Positions 11,511 to 23,944 of a DNA stretch of 64,000 nucleotides are shown here, in pieces; within the stretch, counting starts at the first letter, position 1; the number at the start of each line of letters is the position of its first letter. The notes beneath the pieces are model-generated. The model searched no databases, was not told where the DNA came from, and saw only the letters and a list, made by a program, of their open reading frames with translations. The position numbers were made by a program, and so were the translations under genes. Origin of the DNA: Paramecium tetraurelia (lineage: Eukaryota > Ciliophora > Oligohymenophorea > Peniculida > Parameciidae); contig NW_001799422.1 of assembly GCF_000165425.1 (NCBI RefSeq), positions 311,206 through 375,205 of the forward strand, given 5' to 3'.

Positions 11511-13659
11511 ATGAGTTCGTATATAATAGCAGGCAGTTCCGATAAAGTCGATACAGCCGAAGTACTCTATCTTGATGTTAACATAATAGTGTGAGAACAT
11601 GGCCAATCTGATTAGACAATACTACCCAGAAATTTCATTCAAGATTGTATTGAAAGATCTAACTTAATGGGAATAATATGCTGATGAGATCTGCAGAATC
11701 TATGGATTTAAATAAAAGAGCAATCCCATCATATATACGATGGATGGTTGTCTAATTGGAGATAGAAATGTACAACCATGCAAATCATCTAGGCATTTAT
11801 TGCATTGGCAGAGAGTAGATTCGGTTTCTCTGATCCCAAGTTAAGACAAGGTCCCATCACTCCAGATGTCAATAAGAAAATAGCCAAACAAGAATTGGAT
11901 CAAAAGTTAAAATTGCAGAGGGGCAAGAAGAACTTTGATGGAGAAAATAGAATAACAGATGCTCATCATCTATTCTAATAATATTGTTCAGCCTACAGAT
12001 GGTGTATTCAAATAGTCATTTAAAAGCGGAGTCAAGGAAAAATTGAAGACTTGGTATGATTCACTTAATAACCTAATACGAACAGATGTAAAACGAAACT
12101 TGTCAAATGACAGTATCTACTCATCTAGTTTTAGAAATGGAATGAAGGTGATTCCTCTCTTTTATTCTAGTTTCTCTATAAGTTCGATGATAGATTGAGA
12201 CCAATCAAAAAATTATAAGAATCTCACCATTTCGAAGAAAACAAGGAAGCTATTCAAGAATCTAATTATGTAGATGTTGAAGTCAAAGAGGATGGTAAAT
12301 TAGTAATCAAACAAATCTTATGGTTTAGTGAAACAGCCAGATTCCTGACTTTGGAATAAGAATAACTCTAATAACAACTACAGGAATTGGCATAACAGAG
12401 AGAGAGGGAACAATCTCATAAGAATAGTAATATATTATCTAATCATATTCAGGCATGATCTCACCTGATATCAGAAGAGACACTAATGAATTAAATGATA
12501 CCAACTCATCTCCAAAGGCAACCATTCAAACTCAACCAATTGTTGAATAACCGAATGAAGAGGGTGAATTGGATGTCATAAAAAATGATTAGGTTGAAGA
12601 CCCTTAATAGACTGTTCCATAAGATGCTGATTAATAACAAGAATAGATCAATCCTACTATTGAACAACAAGAATTAGATTAAGTCTAATCTATTGGAGGT
12701 GGACCAATTGTGGATTTACAAGAAGATATTGAAACTATCCTAAATAGTAATTAGGAAAAGCCTGATAAAATTGATGTCTCTGAATTGTTTGTTCACAAGT
12801 TTAGAAATGAATACGCCCTCATTTTGCATCCATTTCCATTGATGGATGGTTAAATGTTGCTATGCAAACCGTTTGATAATCATATTGATGATTATAGTTG
12901 TATTAAAAGAGGAAGAATAAATTCATATAAGAAAAGCAGCGCATAATTGAATTGTGAAGGATTATATGAGCACTAATTAGATATATTTAAAGCAATTACC
13001 ATCTAAGATTGTGAAATAGTCGCAAAAATCATTAATAAATGTGATGCATTAGTTGTTTTGAATATACTTCCTTAAGATTTAGAGTCATTTTTGCCATTAT
13101 CAAATGGACACTACTCCATTATTTTAAGATAACATGCTGAATTAAATAAAGCCAATAAAAAACTGTTTAAGTTCCTAAATGAGAAGAAAGTACAAGTTAA
13201 TTATAAACAATTAATGCCAATTGAGGAATTCATTCTTGATCAGAGAAGCTAATGTTACGAAGTTCAAAGGGAAATATTTAAACGTAAAATTTGATTAATA
13301 ATAATAATGTAGTTAAGTCTTTGGATATCCAACATTACTTTGCATTCCCTCCTTAGCTTCTAACAGCAGAATCTGTGATGGATATCATAATGAAGATATT
13401 GTCAATCATTTTGGATTATGATCATAGTATTACCTATTATTAATATTTAGCTGCTGCTCTGAAAATGGGATTCAATTTGCTAATAAGCAAACACCTAGTA
13501 TTTTTATGTCCAACATTTTCTAATTATGATGATATAGATGGATTTAAATTACATCTTCAAGCTTTTACAGCTATGGGCTTTCTCAATCTACCAACAGGAA
13601 GTTCCTCAATCAATTTCTTTGATTTATTGTAAAAAGCGCAGGAAAAATTATAATAATGA
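11511..13659 (+). CDS. Large protein with MDH1B-like N-terminal domain
   Basis: ATG 11511, stop TGA 13657-13659, about 640 residues. Six introns restore one frame: 11562-11589, 11770-11792, 12002-12026, 12148-12170, 12427-12452, 13284-13312. The first 75 residues (YIIAGSSDKVDTAECENMAN, then WEQYADEICRIYGF and NPIIYTMDGCLIGD) resemble the thioredoxin/glutaredoxin-like N-terminus I recall for MDH1B, a ciliary malate-dehydrogenase relative. No NAD-binding or dehydrogenase core is visible. The middle is acidic and Q-rich; the last 250 residues form a compact, hydrophobic, unrecognised domain. It may be a cilium-associated protein, but only the N-terminal likeness supports that. Confidence 0.7.
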
Positions 13660-13688
13660 TCATTAATAAACATTATATATATAATATA

Positions 13689-15395
13689 TCATTTGAATTA
13701 ATATTCTCCACAGTAAATATAATCTATATCATCATCCCATGTAGTATATTATTTGTCTATTCTATATAAATCCAAAATTCGAGAATCATAGATGTATTAG
13801 CAATTGCACAATGCTTCAATCAAACCAGTTTCATCAATTATTTAATTCAAAAACTCTGGTTCAGTTTTGTATATTTAACTTTATTTAATGATAATATTTT
13901 GGTCATATTTAGTTTATGATTTCTAAAACTTACTTTAACCTTGCTGATTACTATCTATATTGAATTCCATAGCCTTACTTCTCTTTCTTTTATTATCATT
14001 TTCATCCACTCTCTAATAAGTAATTAAATCATTTTCAACTTGATTTAAGATCTCATCAATCTATTCTTAATTGGACAATAAATCTTCTCTATTTTCCAAC
14101 CCATTTCGATTTGTTTCTTCAGATTACCTTCTATTATCACTAGATTTATCCTAATCAGACATTTAATCACTGACCACCTATCCATCAGTATCAATTCTAT
14201 AATTTTTCTTATCAATTTATTAACCGTTAGCTGCAAAAATGGCATTCTTTCTACTTATCATTTTTGTCTCTCTTCTAATTCTTCTCTTTGTATCTGTCTC
14301 TTTATCACCTGTACCACTTTCACTTGGTTCCTATTCTTCATCTAAATAGTTTATATTAGCATTCTTTTCTTTTGTATCCATGATATCTTCAATACTTAAT
14401 TTAGTATATTTTCGAGGTATTTAAGTTTTAGAATCCTTTAAATCTTATTTAATACTTTTGCGTTTCTGTTTTTAAGAATCAACTTGATTTTATTAAATTT
14501 ATTATGACTCAATTGGATTAATTAACTTAGATTATCTTTGCACTACTACTTTTGTAGTTCTATGTTGCTAAGCATTTCTTTTTGATTGACTAATAGTTCC
14601 AGATACTTCTGACAAGTTTTCACTAGATTACTGAGATGTTGTATTATATTAATCCTAGTCACTAAATTAATCAGACAACAATTGCATTATCTAACTTTGT
14701 TCAGCTGTATTAAATGAATCATCACAATTAAATAATAGATTTATTCGATTGCTCTTTTGTAATTTATTTGGCTAGAACAAATTTATGAGCATTTCCATCC
14801 TATTCTTAAATTCAAGATCAGGCTCTGCTTTTGGTAAAATATAATAATCATTATAATCCTAATTTAAAAGTAGAAATTCTTTTCTCAACTTTACCAAAGT
14901 AATTACAGCTTGCTTCTTCTCTACCTATCTTACATATCCTTTATGATTTTTGAGCAATTTCTCAACTTATTGATATATTTCCATGATCTTCTCTCTTATT
15001 TCAATTCTTCTAGTTTGATTTTATTACTGAGGCTTTTTCAAGTAGTTTGGATACATATCTAAATCAGGTGCACTTCTGCGAGGATCTCGAGATATCATAA
15101 AATTATTCTAAAAGTTCTCATTACTACTATTGCGGACACGCTTAAGCGGACTTTCTTTATTCTTAGTTGTCTTGGCAGCATCGAGTGGTTTATATAAACA
15201 GTTAAACATTTCGACTTCGTTGAGAGGGGTTTATTCTATTTTCATTATGCTGGAATAATGATAATAAGAAGAGTTCTTATGATGAGTTGAATGCAAAGGA
15301 GTTGTTGGCTATAAAATTTTAGACATTGGAGATTGAGAGGGATTCAAGGATCTTGTCTATGAATGTCGAGTAGATCGTTCACGAATGTGACTCAT
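13689..15395 (-). CDS. Large N/Q/S-rich hypothetical protein
   Basis: One uninterrupted minus-strand frame, ATG 15395 (MSHIRERSTRHSQTRSLN) to TGA 13689-13691, 568 codons with no intron. Composition is S, Q, N, K and E, with basic nuclear-localisation-like patches (DTKRRIRRETKMISRKN) and no membrane span. A short helical segment lies at about residues 140-220. The C-terminal 50 residues are different: hydrophobic/aromatic with two cysteines (ALCNCQYIYDSRILDLYRID). More than 60 in-frame TAA/TAG codons make this an excellent demonstration of the ciliate code. Function unknown; a nuclear or cortical scaffold is conceivable. Confidence 0.8.
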
Positions 15396-15611
15396 AGCCA
15401 ATTATGGCAACTTGATCTTTGTTACTGTAGCTTTAGACTTAATAATCATTAAACAAATAAATTATATTCACATTATTAAACCTATTTGTGAACAATATAT
15501 AATTCTTTTTTTCTCCTCATTTTCTTTTATCCTATTCATTAACAAATATCTAGAAATTATAAAAATAAAACTATCTCTGGCTGATTTTTGCTTTAATAAA
15601 TATAATTTATA

Positions 15612-16909
15612 ATGCAAGATTTCAAAAGAACTAAACTTGAGACTTCTTGTATGAAATTTAAAGCAAATTTAATTAGATAATTCATAAAGAACAGAGGATT
15701 TCTCAATCATCAATGGGCCAACAGGTACAATCAAGTAAAGTGATCATAAATTTGATGAATAAGCTAGTGAAACATCAGAATATTAAGAAAAGTAAAATAT
15801 GCTGCTTCATCTAGTAAATCATCTTCCCTTAAATAACCCTTGCCTATAATTCAACAAGACATAGAAAAGTCAGAGTATGAATCTCAAATAGTAGAATCCT
15901 TGGGAGATTCATATCCAGGATCTGAAATTTAAGCCTTAATTGAATAAAAAAAGCAAAGAGATCACAAACCTGTATTAGTAATCACTTAAATCTAGATCTA
16001 TTTGAACATTATGGTTGTTGGCTAATCAGGGTTAGGGAAATCCACTTTTATTGATGTTATACTTAAAAAAAAGTTTGGAACGGGCTAAATTTTAAGAGAT
16101 TCTACTCTTCAAATATAGGAAATATCAGGTATTCATTCATTCAAAAAACAAAGGTCAAATAACTGCTAATGATTTAACTTTAAATATCAAATTTATTGAC
16201 ACTCCTGGGTTTAGACATCAATATAGTCTAAGATCTTGGCTTAAATTATTATGTGGACACATTCGGAGTTAATTTAATTCTTATTAGCAAAGATAAAATC
16301 AATAGTATGAGAGCAAAGAGAAATTTTAGTAATTATCATAATAAGACTTGGATGAAAGAGTGCATGTATGTTTTTACTTTTTCTCTGGTCCTAGAATTTA
16401 AACTGAGGATTTATAGGCTCTAAAGAAAATAAGTGGATTAGTGAATGTTATTCCCATTTTAGCCAAGGGAGATTCTTATACTAAAAATGAGATTATCTAG
16501 CTTAAATAGCAGTTTAATGATTTGATAAATGATTATCATATCGATTTGTTTAAATGTTAATGCAATAATAATTTCAATGAGAAGAGTCAATTTGGACCTA
16601 CTCCTCCTTATGTAATTATAAGTTCGGTGGAACAATTTCAAGTTGGAAATCATCTTATTTATGGAAGGTAATGATTGCATTATTCAAAATAGAAAATTTC
16701 CTTGGGGGATTTGCGATATTTTTAATCCACAACATTCAGATTTGGCAATCTTACATAAATCTCTAATTGGTCATTATTGTTTGGAATTGATTCGGTTAAC
16801 AGATTTCCTCTATAATAATTATGTGTAGAAAGAGAAATAGAAATTGAAGATGAAATAGTAAAATAAAACTTGGTTGGCTTACTTGATAAGCTATATATTT
16901 AATCTATGA
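15612..16909 (+). CDS. Septin GTPase
   Basis: ATG 15612, stop TGA 16907-16909, about 400 residues. Introns are 15649-15676, 15792-15814, 16139-16163 and 16668-16692. After a disordered N-terminus of about 100 residues comes a septin GTPase domain: P-loop GQSGLGKSTFID, switch II-type FIDTPGF, RVHVCFYFFSGP, and a guanine-specificity segment reading VIPILAKGDSY where septins usually have AKAD. The septin-unique element ends with RKFPWGICDIFN and LTDFLYNNY. Septins polymerise into filaments; in ciliates they have been linked to mitochondria. A short charged tail (QKEKQKLKMKQQ) may form a brief coiled coil. AKGD for AKAD is a mild oddity. Confidence 0.88.
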
Positions 16910-16980
16910 ACTATTTATAAAATGTGTAACATCAACAATTTAGAATTCATCATTTATTTATATTATTAATATATAATAAA

Positions 16981-18382
16981 TCAGCAATTTGCTTGTGGCT
17001 ATTCTTCCTATTTTTGTTCATGTGTCTCCTTCTCTTGTTTCAAATAATTAAGATTTAATCTATGAGTATTTCCAGGAGTATATTTTGGACTTATCTATTT
17101 CCCACTATTTTATTTTTGTTTCGGATTTGACAATCTCACTGGTCTATCAGGAGTCCAATCTGGTACTGTTCTTGGAACATAACTATATTATGCTAACTTT
17201 TAAGATTAAAAATCATCTAATTTATATCTATCATTTTATTCAACAATACCTAATTGTTTGCACTCTATTTGATACATTATGGGAATCTGTATCCGCAAAT
17301 GATTATTTATTTGATGCATTCTAATATAATCTCTTAGATGTAAAAAACCCAGCTAAGCCTTGGGAAGTTGGTTTTTCAAATGTTCTTATTTACTATTTTG
17401 ATTCTCTTTCATTTTAAAACAGTTCAGATATATAGGATTGAAGATCTCCTTTCATTCTGTTTGCCTTTTGGGACTTTCTTTCTTCTTACACTTACCTTTC
17501 TTCATAGGGAGACCTTAGTTATTATTGAGGATTAGGAACATAATTTCTTAAATTTTGAGCTGCCTTCTGGGGAGATATCTAAATCTAAGATTCAACAATA
17601 AAGGAAGATTTAACGGATATTTGACTATTTCCTAACGAACCCTTATTTTAGAGACTACTTTGAAGTAAATTACCACTACTTCCGAAAGTAGCCTTATTTC
17701 TAGAATATGCAGGAGTAGAATCAATGTAACTTCGTTTAACTTTAGAAGGATTACTATTTTATTCTTCTTCGTTATTTTTTTATTGAAGTTTAGAAACTTG
17801 CAATTCTGGTGATTTGACTTCAGATTTCTTGGCTAAAAATTGTGCAAAACAGTCTTATTCATTTTAAACTACATCTTATTTTTCTTTCTATTTTTGTCCT
17901 TCATTGACTAGATTATCCAATTTCTCTCGTAATTTTTCTAATGTTTCTATTTGTTATACTCTTTTGTTTGGTGCTGCATCTAATCCTCGTGAAGCTTCCT
18001 TAGGCATCTCTCCATTATCCAACATTGTCAACAGCTGTAGTTTCTCATTAATGATTTGTAATTTATGATCATTCTATTTTTATTTGTATTCCCATTATTC
18101 CCAAGCCTTAGAAAAGTTTTCTTCATTTAATGTAATGTCTTTAAATACTTAGGTTCTATTTAATATAGTTCAATTATCTTACAAATCTAATCCTTTTGCA
18201 TAATCCCCAAAATCTTCAATGGCCAACACATCCTTCCCTTCTTTGCATAAAGATTTAAAAGCTTCTGCTGGATTTTTGAATTTAGAAGACAGATTTTTCT
18301 TTAATTAAACCCATTAATTTAAAATTGATTGACTTTTCTCAATCTCTTACTTCTATTAAGTTAACTGCTCAATTTCAGACAT
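16981..18382 (-). CDS. Hypothetical coiled-coil/disordered protein, about 440 aa
   Basis: Start ATG 18382 (MSEIEQLTQQKQEIEKSQ), stop TGA 16981-16983. There is a 27-nt intron near 18157-18183 and a 22-nt intron around 17248-17269. The N-terminal 190 residues are helical (NPAEAFKSLCKEGKDVLAIE, and a coiled coil KRVQQIETLEKLREKLDN). The C-terminal half is S/P/Q/N-rich with repeated short SP-type sites (ISPQKAAQN, SPYEER, ISPKYTPGN), suggesting phosphorylation. Its stop faces the septin stop about 70 bases away. No known family recognised. Confidence 0.75.
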
Positions 18383-18696
18383 ATTAAAATTTATTTCAAT
18401 TATAAATAAAAATTTAATTCCAAATAGTATATATATATATTTAGTTTAATTATTAACAAAGTATGAATACTGTATTCCTCTCATATTTTGAGTGCTTGCA
18501 TAAAATATGTGTTTTCTATTTGTAATCTATTTTATGTAAATCACTAAATATTTTAATTGTAATCTTGAGATAGTAAAAAATTACAAATTCATAGGCTAAT
18601 TTCACTTACTCTTCATGTTTTCAATACTATAAATGAATAGATGTAATTAGTATTTATAAAATAGAAAAATATATTTAAATAAATATAATCAATATA

Positions 18697-19410
18697 ATGT
18701 AAAGCACAAAATTGGAGCGAAATTTTGTAAATGAAAATTTGATTTCCAAATATCTAAAGTGTATTATTTGTTCTGCAGTATTTGATGAACCAACAAGATT
18801 ACGATGTGGGTAATAATATATTTTAATGAAGCCATACATTTTGTAAATTATGCATTTCTTAATGGTTAACTGATCATTAGACATGTCCTGAATGTAGATA
18901 AGATGCAAAGCGAAAGCACTTTCAAAGTAATTTTGGTCAAAATAATTTTTCATAGTCGACCGTATTGCTGCTGGAATCATAAGTGAATTGGATGTTTATT
19001 GTTCAAACAAAATTTATGGCTGCAAATGGAAGGGTGTTATAGATAGATTAGAAAGCCATCAAAGAAAATGTACTGCTAAAATAGTTGCAGAATAGCTTAA
19101 TTTGAAAATTCAATCAAATTAAGAGACTGATGAAGATAATGAACTAGCTTGCCAAAATGATCCAGGAAACTTAGTCACAAGAATTAATGCTAATTTAAAG
19201 GATAAAAAGGAAGTTATTGATGCATTAAAATCATCTAATGAAAATACTAAAGATGATAATTTAGAAGATGACGATCCATTAGCATTCTTAAACTAATTGC
19301 ATTAGTTCTCAGAAGAAAATCCTTTGGAAGAAATGAGAAAAATTGATTTTAGTGATGAAGATCTTCCTAAGCAAAGTCGTGGACGAATAATACCATAATT
19401 AAATGAATGA
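18697..19410 (+). CDS. RING finger protein with TRAF-type zinc region
   Basis: ATG 18697; introns 18810-18831 (22 nt) and 18936-18955 (20 nt, starting GTC); stop TGA 19408-19410. Residues 20-60 are a C3HC4 RING: CIICSAVFDEPTRLRCGHTF, then CKLCISQWL and CPECR. A second cysteine/histidine segment follows (CSNKIYGCKWKG with SHQRKC), as in TRAF-type zinc fingers. The acidic C-terminus has no other domain. The RING strongly implies E3 ubiquitin ligase activity; substrates are unknown. Confidence 0.85.
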
Positions 19411-20193
19411 TAATCTCATATATTTGTTATTCCATTATATGAATATTATTGTTTAATCTGAACTGTATTATCTACTTTGAAATCTTCAAAATAAATATTT
19501 AATCAAATTTTTACAAAATTAACATGTTCCTATAAAGTTTTTGAGTAAAAACAATTAAATTCTATGATAAATCATAGGATTTGGTTCATTTTTAACTTTA
19601 ATTTAAAAACCAACTGATTAATTATCATTCTCTTATACGTAGTAAAAGTATTCTTATATATAATTTTTTATTAATTAATAAACAATTATAATGTATATAT
19701 TCGATCTAGTTTGCGAGAGTAAATTAGTTACTTCAAGCTTTTTATGTAAATTTCATCCCTTTAAAGTGTGCAAATAAATTATAAATTTTTATTCTTTGAT
19801 TTACTATATGAGATCAATTTCTTTTGTATTAATAAATGATGTGAGGAATGAATGATTTTATTTTGATTATTAAATCCAAGTAATTAATATGAACTTATAA
19901 TTAATGCTTAATATAAGGCATTTCAAATTCTTTAAACTTACATAAGTTTTCTTAGTGGGAAGTTTGGTAAAAAGTATAATATCTTAAAGAAAATTAAATC
20001 ATTCTTATCAAATTACTGGAGTTATGATTAATTTGAAATAATATTACTTAAGTGAGATTATTCGCAATGAGAATGGTCTAATAATAAACATTAGTTAGAT
20101 GATGAGTAATAATTTTGTGCTCATACACAAATTTCAATTTTTCAAAATATATTCATTAATAGTTTATAAATATAATAAAATTACCCGGGAAGA
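19411..20193. other. AT-rich intergenic region
   Basis: About 780 bases without a supportable gene on either strand. It is extremely AT-rich, with scattered TGA codons in every frame, no tRNA-like fold and no clear repeat. It would hold the promoter of the downstream pocket-protein gene. Confidence 0.5.
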
Positions 20194-22568
20194 ATGTATA
20201 TAGAAGAATTTTCTAATTAACTAAATTTGGATCAAGAAACTTTAGATAAGGTTAAATAAGCTATGCAATAATTTTCAGAGTAGGATGAAAAAGTATATTT
20301 GATTAGAGGATATATAGATTTATGTTCCAGCTGTAGTTTATTTATGCAGTCAAAGTTGCCAAATTCAATAAATTGATGGATAAACAAAACAAGGCAATGG
20401 GATTACACTTACCTAAGTATGTTATTCATAAAATTGTAGATCATCCGCAACTTGGATCCCTAAACTGATATTGAGTAGTTCTTAATGGTTTTGTAAGATC
20501 TTCCTGCGCTTCTGAAGTATCATTCAACTGAATTTGATAATGTAGTGAGATAGGCTAATTTCAGCTTTAGGTTGTACAAAAAGTTTGACAAATGCTTTAG
20601 TCTCATCCAGTATTGATAATTTTTATATTATAATAGGCCTGTACAGAATCCAAGTTAAACTCCATAATTCAAAAAGGAGGATGATTGCGATCCCTATATA
20701 TCTGACTTAAAAAAAGTAGCTTGGATTCTCTGCATAATAGTTCGATAGAATATTTTACAATATGAGGAGCAGTTAGATAAAAATTAACTTATTATTTGTG
20801 ATCCAAATACTAAAGTCATTTTAATTTTAGTGGGATCTTTATCGATTGTATTTTAAAATATTCCAAATACATTTACATAAAATGTTTCAGATATTTCACA
20901 AAAAATGCTGTCCTTTTTTTGCAATGATTAAAAAGAAATCGATGAGGAATTAAAATATTATTAGGATTTGTGCTTTAAATGCATCAATCAAATTGTGAAT
21001 ATGATGCAACACAAAACTAAAGTATTAGATATGCAATAAGATACTCAAGAAACCCAACTTTCAGTATTGTTTGAAGAAAATACAATTGATTAAACCTATA
21101 GAAGATTACACAAATATTACGAAAAGACTAGAAAGCATTCTGATTTGGATGAAGAATGTTTTTTGAGATAGAGGATTGTATTTACACCTAAGAAAGACAT
21201 CAACAAGCAAGCTGACTATTAAGACTTTGAAACATGGTAAAAGAAGACCAAAATCAAAAGTGATCCTCCTTTTATGTAAACACCATTGAAAGATAACAAA
21301 TTCTCCAACACTCAAGAAAAAACATATTTTGATATCAAGAAAAATGCTAATCCTCAAACTCCTATAAGTAAATGCATGGAATTACATTAATGGATCAAGA
21401 AAATCACTATGCAAACTTATAAATGCTTTGAAGATGACGACGACGAATAAGGGTTTTATAACCAGGCAACAATTAACATTAATAAATACTTTGAGGTCAC
21501 AGAAGCATCCAAATCTTAAAAATAAACTGAACAAGTATAAACTATATTAACATTGTGTCTTGCTGTCATAGATTCATTAATGAAATAGAATGAAGGTTAA
21601 TTTGATTTGAAATTACTTAAAAATTATAGATTCCAATTTGCTATTTTAGGTTTATCTCTGTATACCTATTAAATTGTAGCCTAAAAACCTAACTTATTGC
21701 AAAACATGAAATAATTATGCACAGTCTTTGAGATAAGTCCCTTAGATTTATTTAGAGTGATAGCTAACTTTGCTCATTTTCATAGATAAATGCCCTCCAC
21801 AATAACTTCATAACTCTTTGAATTAGAGAAACATATCCTCTTCAATTTGATGTGGCAAACAGATGCTGAAAAACTGGTTGAAATCTTCAAAGAGAGTATT
21901 GAATATAATATTATATAGATTCCCCAAAATATTTTGATTCTGAATTGGTGAGGAGATTTTAAAACCATTTAGCCTTGAGAGTGAAGGAACTTTGCAACAT
22001 CTTGGAATTAGATATTCATGACTTCGCTTATTCTGCAATCTGTGATTTTATGAAGAATCCTAAATTATCAGTATTGAAGGATGTGATTTTTGACACTGTG
22101 ATCATTTGCACATTCTATGTCATTTAAAAACATCAAAAACAAAGTCCCTCCTTTAACTCTTACAATAAAGTAAGAATATAATATTTATCATAGCTTTACA
22201 CTAAATATTACTCATAACAAAAGCAAGTATTCACTAGAATTGTTGAGTATTATAATGAGAAATTCTTGAATGAATTCAGAGATATTGTAAAATCCATATC
22301 GAATGCTCAACCTTTACAAATACCCAAGAATTTTGAATGCCAAAGTCCCCTGATAATAAAACAAATCCCCGTGTCTCCAAATTACAGGCAATAATATATT
22401 GCTACTCCAGAACCACCCTCCCCTCAAAAAAACTTCATGCGCTCGTTGATGCAAAAGATAAAACCATAATAATAATAATAATAATAACAATAATAATAAT
22501 AATAACAATAACCATAAAAAAAACAACCATAAAAAAAATAATAAGACATTCAACCTTTCCAAGATTGA
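20194..22568 (+). CDS. Retinoblastoma-like pocket protein
   Basis: ATG 20194, stop TGA 22566-22568, about 750 residues; introns 20293-20317, 20417-20439, 20610-20636, 21896-21918 and 22170-22193. The N-terminal half is helical with SDLKKVAWILCIIVRQNILQ, like the RB N-terminal domain. Pocket A opens with the typical TPISKCMELHQWIKKI, followed by cyclin-fold helices. Pocket B carries LSVLKDVIFDTVIICTFYVI, an FNSYNK segment and RIVEYYNEKFLNEF. It then ends in IPVSP and TPEPPSP proline-directed sites, matching the RB family layout. RB proteins bind E2F factors and gate S-phase entry. A glutamine tract (about 22466-22515, mostly TAA codons) closes the protein. E2F and cyclin contacts are inferred from family knowledge. 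Confidence 0.82.
22466..22530 (+). repeat. TAA/CAA triplet tract encoding poly-glutamine
   Basis: A near-perfect triplet run, TAA with occasional CAA, in frame at the end of the pocket-protein gene. Under the ciliate code it encodes about 13 consecutive glutamines followed by PQ/KKQ repeats. On the other strand it produces a spurious poly-leucine ORF. Confidence 0.9.
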
Positions 22569-22740
22569 TTTTATATTTAATAAAGCAATCAAAGAACTTC
22601 TGCCAAGATATTTTGATTTCTCTCCATCTCCTTTATAGCTGGTCTAAACAACTAAAATTATATTCCTTGCAACATAATCCCCATATATGTTAAAATAACT
22701 CTCTCTGTCTACACCTTCCAAATATGAGTATATTGTAATT

Positions 22741-23424
22741 TCATCGAGTTGTTTTAACATAGCACTCTAAATTATATCTATTATTACATGCAAGAGTGAC
22801 ACAAATATAAATGAAAAATGGTATATAATGCATCTGAGCAGCCTTCTTCTTCTCTAAAAAACTATTGGCATAAGCAAAATAAACCACATTTAGTAAAAAT
22901 GATAAATCAACTAAAGTTTCATGTTAAAATAACTAAGTTGGCATAGCCTATAGAATTATTTCAATAAGTAAAAGTAAATGAGCTATTTGTCCTGCTAGAC
23001 AGATAGTGGCATTAAAATTCATTTTGTGTTATTTCTTTGTCAAAAACGGCAAAGTTCCTATTTGTTTATTTGTAAATGATTTCTTAATAATATCTGAGAT
23101 TACTATGCCCAATATACAAAGAAAACACATGCAAACCTCTTATTTAATTTAATAATTTACTACTAATCCTACATTGTATGATAAAGGATCATCATAAAAA
23201 AAATAAATTCTATCCTCCTCTGGCAAATTTGATAGGGCAATCAAAAAACTACATATACTCAGACAGCAATATATGGTAGGTTAAGTACTTAAAATTAAAG
23301 TCTTCTAATTTTCCTTCTTTGATTCTCTTATCGAAGAAAACAAAGAAACTCTATCATCTGCCAAAATATCATAATTGTAGGTTTCTTTTACATCCCTTTT
23401 TCCAATGATATCGTCCTTATTCAT
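22741..23424 (-). CDS. Multi-pass membrane protein, unknown
   Basis: Uninterrupted frame from ATG 23424 (MNKDDIIGKRDVKETYNYD) to TGA 22741-22743, 227 codons. After a hydrophilic N-terminus of about 55 residues there are four to five hydrophobic spans (for example PTIYCCLSICSFLIALSN, EVCMCFLCILGIVISDII, ATICLAGQIAHLLLLIEIIL). There is a charged loop KKSFTNKQIG and a positively charged KKK before the last span. Family unknown. It lies just downstream of another small membrane-protein gene on the same strand; the two could be related in function. Confidence 0.7.
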
Positions 23425-23532
23425 TGCAGATCTTTCTAAATATGTTATTTAATAAATAAACTATTTATATATAAACTGTCTAATTCTTAATTATGAAAAT
23501 TAAATATACTCTAAAAACTAATTCAGAATTTA

Positions 23533-23925
23533 TCAACGATGTTTATTCAATAAAATATATCTACCTGGTACACTCAAACCTAAGAGACTTATGATCCCAA
23601 TCAATGATATCTGGGCATATTTAAAGTATTTTTATTTCTCCTATTCATAATCGATATAATAGTTGTATTGTCTCAAAACTAATAATCCTGACAGCAATAC
23701 ACTGGTTGTAATGGGGAAAAAAAATCCACTTATAGACTTATTAATTAGAAATAGTACATAATTTATAAAGTGAGCCATTTGATATTGGAGAAAATCCTTT
23801 TAGAAATCATTTGGCTTCTATGAAGACTATTAAAGAGTTTTATATGTCCAATTTGCTTAAGTGAATAGACCTGTCATTGTTATTATAACAATTCCATGAG
23901 ACTTAGTTAATACTCCTTTAATCAT
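23533..23925 (-). CDS. Small membrane protein, unknown
   Basis: Frame from ATG 23925 (MIKGVLTKSHGIVIITMTGL) to TGA 23533-23535, 130 codons without an intron. Two or three hydrophobic segments are seen: the N-terminal IVIITMTGLF, FINYVLFLINKSISGFFFPI with a following LLSGLLVL, and ISLIGIISLLGLSVPG. Loops are Q/K/Y-rich. Start and stop sit 19 bases from the zinc-finger gene upstream and about 110 bases from the membrane gene downstream. No family recognised. Confidence 0.6.
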
Positions 23926-23944
23926 TTTGGTATAAATAATTATT

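Noticed and set aside
16459-16680. Minus-strand ORF opposite the septin
   Set aside because: Low-complexity shadow; the plus strand carries the conserved septin frame.
22314-22592. Minus-strand ORF with a long leucine run
   Set aside because: It is the antisense of the TAA/CAA poly-glutamine tract of the pocket-protein gene, whose plus-strand frame and introns are well supported.
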